37,390 nt of DNA. Origin: Tolypothrix brevis GSE-NOS-MK-07-07A (GTDB taxonomy: Bacteria > Cyanobacteriota > Cyanobacteriia > Cyanobacteriales > Nostocaceae). Within the stretch, counting starts at the first letter, position 1; each line of letters starts with the position of its first letter. Shown here piece by piece: positions 32,442 through 37,390 of this stretch. The notes under the pieces are model-generated. The model did no database searches. It worked only from the letters and a program-made list of their open reading frames with translations, and was not told the origin of the DNA. A program made the translations under genes and the position numbers. The DNA is taken from NCBI GenBank assembly GCA_019358985.1, contig JAHHIJ010000049.1, forward strand, positions 1 through 37,390, read 5' to 3'.

Positions 32442-32706
32442 GTAGAAACCCCGCCCTTCTACGACGGACTTGATATTTAAATGCTGGTTTTTGAATGGAT
32501 ATAATCCCAGGAACCAGCAAACCCGTAATTTGTCTCCTCGCCCAACACAGATAAAATGGCTTGCCTTTACGCAACGACTCAACAAAAAGTCTTGTAGTTT
32601 TTCCAAGCTGGAGAAGTACTTGGAAGTACGTATCAACCTGTGTCTCAATGGGCTAGTCAAACACGTAAGATTTGTTTCTTACAAGCTCCGTCCGCGACGG
32701 TCGGAG
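32442..32706 (-). mobile_element. Possible decayed IS200/IS605-type end
   Basis: On the minus strand two adjacent hairpins (CTCCG..CGGAG with inner CCG/CGG at 32686-32706; GTAAGA/TCTTAC at 32665-32682) precede about 200 bases without a gene that end in GTAGAAGGGCGGGGTTTCTAC (arms GTAGAA/TTCTAC). Subterminal hairpins and a GGGCGGGGTTTC end recall the 3' end beyond tnpB in such elements. No transposase or tnpB remains. The assignment is weak. Confidence 0.3.
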
Positions 32707-33284
32707 TTATTGACATATCTTGAGATAGAGAAAATACCTGAGTAAACAGATAAAATTTGACGCTCTCCTTCTCAGTGTTTAGACTGGGGGTCTGGGACTT
32801 AGGGGGCTTGGAACCTCATGGGTCACGCACTCTGGGGCAGATATACAGACGCTTTCTTCCAAGTTTAAGTTATGTAAATAATATTGATCCTACTTTTATG
32901 ACAACAAATCGACAGGCTCAAGAAACAAAAGCCAGAAAAAGCATAGCACAAGACCTTTAACCTATAAATTAGTAATGGTGTTTTAGTTTAACCAACACAC
33001 TTCAAATTTAGAAATTTTGGGCAGAGAATATTCAGTGAGGTTTTTTGAAGCAGACACGGGTAATACAGATAAAAGTATTGCTGCACCTTAGTTATGCCAA
33101 TTCAGTTAATGGGTGCAAAAGAGCGGAAAACCCTTGTAGCCCACCCACGCGCACCCGAAACTGTCACACAACGAATTTTGGACGTTTCAAAATTGGGAGC
33201 AATGCGATCGCTCCACAATATCCCTAAGAAACTAGGGACTACCAGTAGTTTGGCACATTAGTTCTCAGAAGCTACGAGTGGTCA

Positions 33285-33315
33285 GATCCCCGACTTCTCC
33301 AAGAAGTCGGGGATC
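33285..33315. repeat. REP-like palindrome, second copy
   Basis: GATCCCCGACTTCT / AGAAGTCGGGGATC with a CCA centre, downstream of ftsY (67 bases after its stop on the minus strand). Placement after a gene matches the copy at 23441-23471. Confidence 0.88.
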
Positions 33316-33381
33316 TAGAAGCCCATTTGACTTTTGAATGCGTGACTTACGTCTTGCGGTACTACTCCCCAGTTTGTTGAT

Positions 33382-34914
33382 CTAACCACTCAATAAAGCT
33401 TCGACAAACTCGTAGCTAGAAAACGGACGCAAATCTTCAATTCCTTCACCAGCACCAATAAAGCGAATCGGTAGACCTAGCTGCTGCACGACGGCGAGGG
33501 CGACGCCTCCTTTAGCGGTACCATCAAGTTTAGTTAAGACTACGCCACTTAGTTGTGCCGCTTGAGAAAAGATTTCGGCTTGGCGCAATCCATTTTGACC
33601 TAAAGTGGCATCAAGAACCAACAATGATTCGACTTTTGCGTTCGGGGCTTTTTTGTCGATAATTCGCCGGATTTTACTCAGTTCATCCATCAAGTTTTTC
33701 TTGTTTTGCAGTCGTCCTGCGGTATCGACCAAAAGTAACTCTGTTTCTCGTGCAACGGCAGCGGCGATCGCATCAAATACAACGGCAGCGGGATCTGTAT
33801 TCTTCCCAGGATTAGAAATTACTTCCACACCGCTTCTGCTACCCCAAACCTTCACCTGTTCCACAGCAGCAGCGCGGAATGTATCTGCTGCACCAATCAA
33901 ACATTTATAGCCAGATTTTTGTGCTAAGTGAGCAATTTTGCCGATGGTAGTGGTTTTACCAGCGCCATTCACCCCAGTTATTAACCAAATATTAAGATTT
34001 TCTTTTTCTGGAGTAAAACTAGCTTTATAGGATGTTTTGAGTGGTGCATCGAGCATATCCCGGAGGATAGTTTTTAGGAAAGCGATCGCCTCATCAGGTG
34101 GAGTAACTTCTTCTCGTAGCTGTTTCTGTAACGCTTTGATAATATAGTCTGTCGCTTGGACACCCACATCTGCTTGCAACAGCAACGATTCAATCTCATC
34201 GACTGCTGCTTGATTTAGCGGTCCTTGACCGACAATTGCCTTCAGTTGGTTAACAATACCACGACGAGTTTTGTCTAACCCTTGTCGCAGCTTTTTCAGC
34301 CAGTTAATTTCTTCAATTGAAACATCTTCCGCACGTCTTCCTTGCCTTGCCAAAACTTCTGTAGACCACACAAACCCGTCATCAAAGGCAAGTCCGGGGA
34401 TTTCCTCTACTATCTCTGGTGTAGGTGGCTGTAGTACGTCGGTTTCTGGTACTTCAATTGCAGTTGCGATCAATCGTTCCTGTTTTGCTTGCCTTTCTGC
34501 CGCTGCCCGTTCTAAAAAGGATAAACTTGCCGGCGCTACGGGTTCTACGGGTTGTGCATCCTCTGGAGTAGCAAGTGCTTCGCTGGCTGTTGGTGCCTGG
34601 GTATCTATAATTTCCGGTTCTGGCTCCAATGCAGTTGTTTCATCTGCTAGCTGTTCACCATCTGGCTCTTCTGGTGGCGATTCTGTGACTTCAACACAAG
34701 GAGTTTCTACTTCCTCTGCTTGTTGCTTTTGCTGAATGTTTTTATAAGCAGATTTGGCATACGCTAACAAGTCTGTCGCTGCGGCTGAATCATCCTTGCT
34801 GGAAGTTTCCGCTGACTCTGTTTGGGATTCTTGTGTAGGAATTTCTGTTTGTTTTTCTTTATCTGGTGCGTTAGCAGGATCGTTATTTTGACGACGGAAC
34901 CAATTAAAAACCAT
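33382..34914 (-). CDS. ftsY: Signal recognition particle receptor FtsY
   Basis: A 510-residue SRP receptor GTPase that docks ribosome-SRP complexes at the membrane. Residues 1-190 form the acidic, low-complexity A region (many Glu, Pro, Ala, Thr), longer than in many bacteria but usual for cyanobacteria. The NG domain starts at about 200. P-loop GVNGAGKT (314-321), DTFRAAA (344-350), DTAGR (397-401) and TKLDGTAKGG near the C-terminus are intact. Membrane association would be by the amphipathic start of the N domain (WLKKLRQGLDKTRRGIVNQL). It is read alone, with a REP-like palindrome 67 bases after its stop. Confidence 0.97.
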   Translation of the reverse strand: MVFNWFRRQNNDPANAPDKEKQTEIPTQESQTESAETSSKDDSAAATDLLAYAKSAYKNIQQKQQAEEVETPCVEVTESPPEEPDGEQLADETTALEPEPEIIDTQAPTASEALATPEDAQPVEPVAPASLSFLERAAAERQAKQERLIATAIEVPETDVLQPPTPEIVEEIPGLAFDDGFVWSTEVLARQGRRAEDVSIEEINWLKKLRQGLDKTRRGIVNQLKAIVGQGPLNQAAVDEIESLLLQADVGVQATDYIIKALQKQLREEVTPPDEAIAFLKTILRDMLDAPLKTSYKASFTPEKENLNIWLITGVNGAGKTTTIGKIAHLAQKSGYKCLIGAADTFRAAAVEQVKVWGSRSGVEVISNPGKNTDPAAVVFDAIAAAVARETELLLVDTAGRLQNKKNLMDELSKIRRIIDKKAPNAKVESLLVLDATLGQNGLRQAEIFSQAAQLSGVVLTKLDGTAKGGVALAVVQQLGLPIRFIGAGEGIEDLRPFSSYEFVEALLSG

Positions 34915-35319
34915 TGCAGCTATAAGTGTTAGTTGTGATGTGAGTTATGTGTTTAACATTATCGCGTAATTCCCTATCCTTCTATAATGTGGGGAATTAC
35001 GCGAGTTCAAAAGGAAACATCCAGAAAATTAACTTTCAATAAAGTTGAGAGAAATTGTTCGGATAGTTAAGTTGTTTAAAATACAACAAATTTGAGGTAA
35101 ATGAAGTACATATATAAAATCCCTCTCCTTGTAGAGACGTAGCACTGCTACGTCTCTTGTATTCGATGAAAGCGGAATCTGCTGTATATTATTTTTATAG
35201 AGTTGAAATATACGATGGTAGCATCTCATAAGTTATAATTTATTCTACGAGATGTATCAACTTGGGAATAATATTTTAGATTCATCTCGCCAAAAGTCGC
35301 AATTATTTATTTAAATAAA
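34915..35319. other. AT-rich intergenic region with an inverted-repeat end
   Basis: Holds the ftsY promoter region, and the left copy (35080-35157) of an inverted repeat whose partner lies at 37246-37324. No gene: the minus-strand frame at 35029-35229 consists mainly of repeat sequence. Confidence 0.55.
35080..35157 (+). repeat. Left copy of a 78-base inverted repeat
   Basis: Contains GAGGTAAATGAAGTACATAT, CCCTCTCCTTGTAGAGACG and a GTAGCA-type palindrome (35131-35157). The reverse complement of 37246-37324 matches with only about eight differences. Confidence 0.85.
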
Positions 35320-35811
35320 ATGAGCATTAAAATATTAGAAAGTGTAGATTCTTCCGAAGTTAAAGAATTAAGAGCAGAAATTCTATCAAAACGCAAGATA
35401 GGAAATGTTTTATTTGAAATTAAACAAATCATCTCTGACATGACCCTTAAAAAAGCTGAGTATTTGACACAAATTCTGGATTTATTTGTTAGTCAAATGG
35501 GGTATGTAAAGCTTGGCGATCGCTGGAAAGAAATTGATCAACCCGCAGCAAAACAAATTTTAGCATTTGTCTTGACAAAAGATTTGGCTTATTCTTCAAA
35601 AATAATGGCAGTCGAAGAGGCTGAAAAAATTTCTACTAAGGTGTTCAACTTTTTTCAAAATCCCTGTATTTTTTTTACTAACGCAGTATTTGTCAACAAC
35701 TACTCGGCGCTTAGTGCTTGGGATTCGCTGACAGACGCAACATTTGACACAGGTATAATTTTTGTAAATACTACACTGATTGGAATGCTGTGGGTTAAAG
35801 ATGAAGACTAA
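35320..35811 (+). CDS. Unrecognised 163-residue protein
   Basis: I do not recognise this protein. It is soluble and mainly helical in the first 110 residues (MSIKILESVDSSEVKELRAEI and LKKAEYLTQILDLFVSQM), then shows a hydrophobic, beta-rich end (TGIIFVNTTLIGMLWVKDED). No signal peptide, membrane helix or catalytic motif is seen. Base composition is AT-rich. It lies 134 bases upstream of the secreted nuclease candidate, on the same strand and inside the same inverted-repeat-bounded segment, so a functional link such as a protective partner is possible but unproven. ATG at 35320 follows an AT-rich stretch without SD. Confidence 0.6.
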   Translation: MSIKILESVDSSEVKELRAEILSKRKIGNVLFEIKQIISDMTLKKAEYLTQILDLFVSQMGYVKLGDRWKEIDQPAAKQILAFVLTKDLAYSSKIMAVEEAEKISTKVFNFFQNPCIFFTNAVFVNNYSALSAWDSLTDATFDTGIIFVNTTLIGMLWVKDED

Positions 35812-35945
35812 TAGCTGAACTATCAAATAAATTAGTAATCAAACTTTTAACTTATATTTAATTAAAATTTAAAAGATAATAGCTAATGTACTTATTTAGG
35901 CTCAATATCAACTAGTAATTGATTCAAGTAACCAACCTATTAAGT

Positions 35946-37214
35946 ATGTCTAAATTAGCTTTTCCTTTAAAGATATCAACAGGAGCAGTTATACTACTTA
36001 CCTTTTGTGTAACTAGTGTAAATAGCGCCACAATTTCTGAAAACTTTGAGACCGGCACAAAACCAAGTTACGCTGCGGGTAATGTTGCTCTCAGTACAGG
36101 GTTATGGAATTTTAATGATGCTCTAATCGGGAATCTTACTACTGACGTAAAAAATGGCACACAATCTGCCCGCATTCGTAATAGTGGTATAATTAGGATG
36201 CTGTTTGATCGCACTACTGGTGCCGGCACTATCACTGTCAGACATGCTAAATTTGGTTCCGACGGTAATACTACTTGGGGTGTTTGGTGTTCAACTAACA
36301 GTGGTATTTCATATACACCAGTCGGTTCCACTGTCACTACCTCTTCTACAACATTGCAAACAGCGACTTTTACAGCCAATATCTCTGGCTTTGTTCGCTG
36401 TGACATTCGTAAGACTGATGGAACTACAAACAGAACCAACATTGATGACATCGTAATTACAGATTACGGTTCTTCCACTCCTCCTCTACCAAGCGGTTCT
36501 GTACCTTTCTTTGACAATATCAACAACCCTGTATCTGGTTTAGCCTATGGTAGCCCAGCGGATGTCACACCTCCAGCCCCAGCCCTCAACAGTTTTGACA
36601 CAGCAGTAGTCAATCTTTGTGGTACTCCGGGTACTGTTGTGAGTCGCAGCGCTTTCCAGTCTACCCTAAATGCTAATCCTACCGTCTTGGCAAATATCAA
36701 GGCTTATGTGGGAGGATTCCTGAAACCGGGTCGGACTTCCAATACTGATTTCTTGAACGATTTAACCGATCTCTGGTTTAATGTTGTAGGTTTTGATCAT
36801 GTATTCTGCGGAGAACCAGTTCAAGGAGGCTCTATTGGTGGGTTGCACTTTGTTGGACGTTATGTGGAACTGCAAAGCAAGGGTTTGGCTGGACGACTGA
36901 ATAATAATACGTTTAGGGAAGAAGTTGTTCCCAACACAGTCTACACAATGGGTGTGATTGTGAGAGTAGGTAATGGGACTGCTCAATCTACTATCAAAGG
37001 TTATCCTTACACCCTCAGTGCTGAAGAAATTTTGTCAAATGCATCTTTAGGTTACAAGAACAACCCCAACACTACTACTACTAACCAAGCATGTCTTCTG
37101 AGCGTCACAGATGAGGGTAGAACTTTTAAAGCCGTATTTGTCAGAAGACAAGGTGGCATTCGTACTTTCTATCCCGATGCTACTCCTGACTCTACCGCTA
37201 ACTGTATCCAGTAA
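35946..37214 (+). CDS. Secreted EndoU-type nuclease candidate
   Basis: A 422-residue protein from ATG at 35946 (a TTG nine codons upstream is less likely). A signal peptide is clear (hydrophobic GAVILLTFCVTSV then NSA-T). Residues about 25-175 form a beta-sandwich-like domain (NGTQSARIRNSGIIRM, TITVRHAKFGSDGNTTWGVW, VRCDIRKTDGTTNRTNIDDIVITDYG) of a type I associate with secreted bacterial nucleases. A Pro-rich linker leads to residues about 245-422, where FDHVFCGE, GGLHFVGRYVELQSKGLAGRLN and the C-terminal RTFYPDATPD recall the EndoU RNase fold of polymorphic toxins, in which His and Lys act on RNA; GLHF would hold one catalytic His. Assignment is by motif memory. Confidence 0.65.
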   Translation: MSKLAFPLKISTGAVILLTFCVTSVNSATISENFETGTKPSYAAGNVALSTGLWNFNDALIGNLTTDVKNGTQSARIRNSGIIRMLFDRTTGAGTITVRHAKFGSDGNTTWGVWCSTNSGISYTPVGSTVTTSSTTLQTATFTANISGFVRCDIRKTDGTTNRTNIDDIVITDYGSSTPPLPSGSVPFFDNINNPVSGLAYGSPADVTPPAPALNSFDTAVVNLCGTPGTVVSRSAFQSTLNANPTVLANIKAYVGGFLKPGRTSNTDFLNDLTDLWFNVVGFDHVFCGEPVQGGSIGGLHFVGRYVELQSKGLAGRLNNNTFREEVVPNTVYTMGVIVRVGNGTAQSTIKGYPYTLSAEEILSNASLGYKNNPNTTTTNQACLLSVTDEGRTFKAVFVRRQGGIRTFYPDATPDSTANCIQ

Positions 37215-37245
37215 TATAGCAGCCTATCGCCAATATGGAATACAC

Positions 37246-37324
37246 GTAGAGACGTAGCAGTGGAACGTCTCTACAAGGAGAGGGGTTTTATACATGTACT
37301 TCATTTACCTGAAATCTGCTGTAT
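37246..37324 (-). repeat. Right copy of the 78-base inverted repeat, with chimeric palindrome
   Basis: Read on the minus strand it matches 35080-35157. Its core (37246-37274) joins a GTAGCA-type left half (GTAGAGACGTAGCAG) to a GTTCC-type right half (TGGAACGTCTCTAC), so it is no longer a perfect palindrome. Confidence 0.8.
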
Positions 37325-37326
37325 CA

Positions 37327-37390
37327 TGTCCGTTTAATTAACATTAATAAAAACCTACCTACCCTCGTAGAGACGTTCCGGTGGAACGTC
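37327..37390. repeat. MITE-like unit cut by window edge
   Basis: Begins ATGTCCGTTTAATTAACATT, like the units at 5018 and 5195, and ends within a GTTCC-type core (from 37367) at the window boundary. Confidence 0.7.

Larger units (their letters stand above)
32151..33381. other. Gene-free stretch of 1.2 kb with hairpins and relics
   Basis: No coding frame with protein-like composition is seen. It holds three hairpins (32442-32462, 32665-32682, 32686-32706), a short ORF at 32898-32960 (MTTNRQAQETKARKSIAQDL) that may be a broken gene start, and a REP-like palindrome at 33285-33315. Its composition suggests decayed mobile DNA. Confidence 0.5.

Noticed and set aside
33045-33227. Plus-strand frame of 60 codons downstream of ftsY
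   Set aside because: No SD, no motif and unusual composition; likely chance in decayed DNA.

Overview
The window comes from a filamentous, probably heterocyst-forming cyanobacterium of the Nostoc/Calothrix/Scytonema type. The evidence is the abundance of the HIP1 octamer GCGATCGC, a phycocyanobilin synthesis gene (pcyA), a PsbP-like photosystem II protein, a PcxA/CemA proton-extrusion protein, a DevBCA exporter set, a stand-alone Mo-dependent-nitrogenase C-terminal-family protein, and very many short interspersed palindromic repeats. Genus cannot be fixed from the sequence alone. No rRNA, tRNA, CRISPR array or intact insertion sequence was seen.

Layout. 1-45: probable 5' end of an IS701-like transposase cut by the window edge (minus). 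384-2347: Nudix hydrolase, DUF3531-type protein and an exported TPR protein, all minus. 2679-4923: CbiO/EcfA-like ABC ATPase and ACT-domain malic enzyme, plus. 5308-8901: creatininase-family hydrolase, small cupin, Mo-nitrogenase C-terminal-family protein and a PstS/SphX-like phosphate-binding protein, minus. 9057-12590: bestrophin-like channel, beta-carbonic anhydrase and PcxA, a neighbourhood that makes sense for inorganic carbon and pH handling. 13501-17990: an 854-residue CPBP-type intramembrane protease with a very large N-terminal region, a Uma2-family nuclease-fold protein with a heptad tail, and an unrecognised membrane-anchored protein. 18114-21654: devA, devC, devB. 22203-22931: pcyA. 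23531-27724: a 1397-residue CHAT protease - STAND ATPase - WD40 protein with 14 almost identical WD blades. 27974-30568: Maf, PsbP-like lipoprotein/lumenal protein, DUF2278 plus lamin-tail protein. 30750-34914: GAF-SpoIIE phosphatase and FtsY, separated by 1.2 kb of decayed DNA. 35320-37214: an unrecognised 163-residue protein and a secreted EndoU-type nuclease candidate, bracketed by inverted copies of a ~78-bp repeat.

The main themes of interest are: (1) the CHAT-STAND-WD40 protein, whose blades are near-identical except at a few surface positions, a pattern known from fungal allorecognition STAND proteins; (2) repeats that have inserted in frame inside genes (twice in the WD40 array, once in the STAND region, once in the Nudix gene); (3) a family of ~90-bp MITE-like elements with TAGACATC-like ends and a central perfect palindrome occurring in two interchangeable core types; (4) the secreted nuclease candidate within an inverted-repeat-bounded 2.2-kb segment; (5) the PcxA / carbonic anhydrase / bestrophin neighbourhood; and (6) a frameshifted small antitoxin-like relic.
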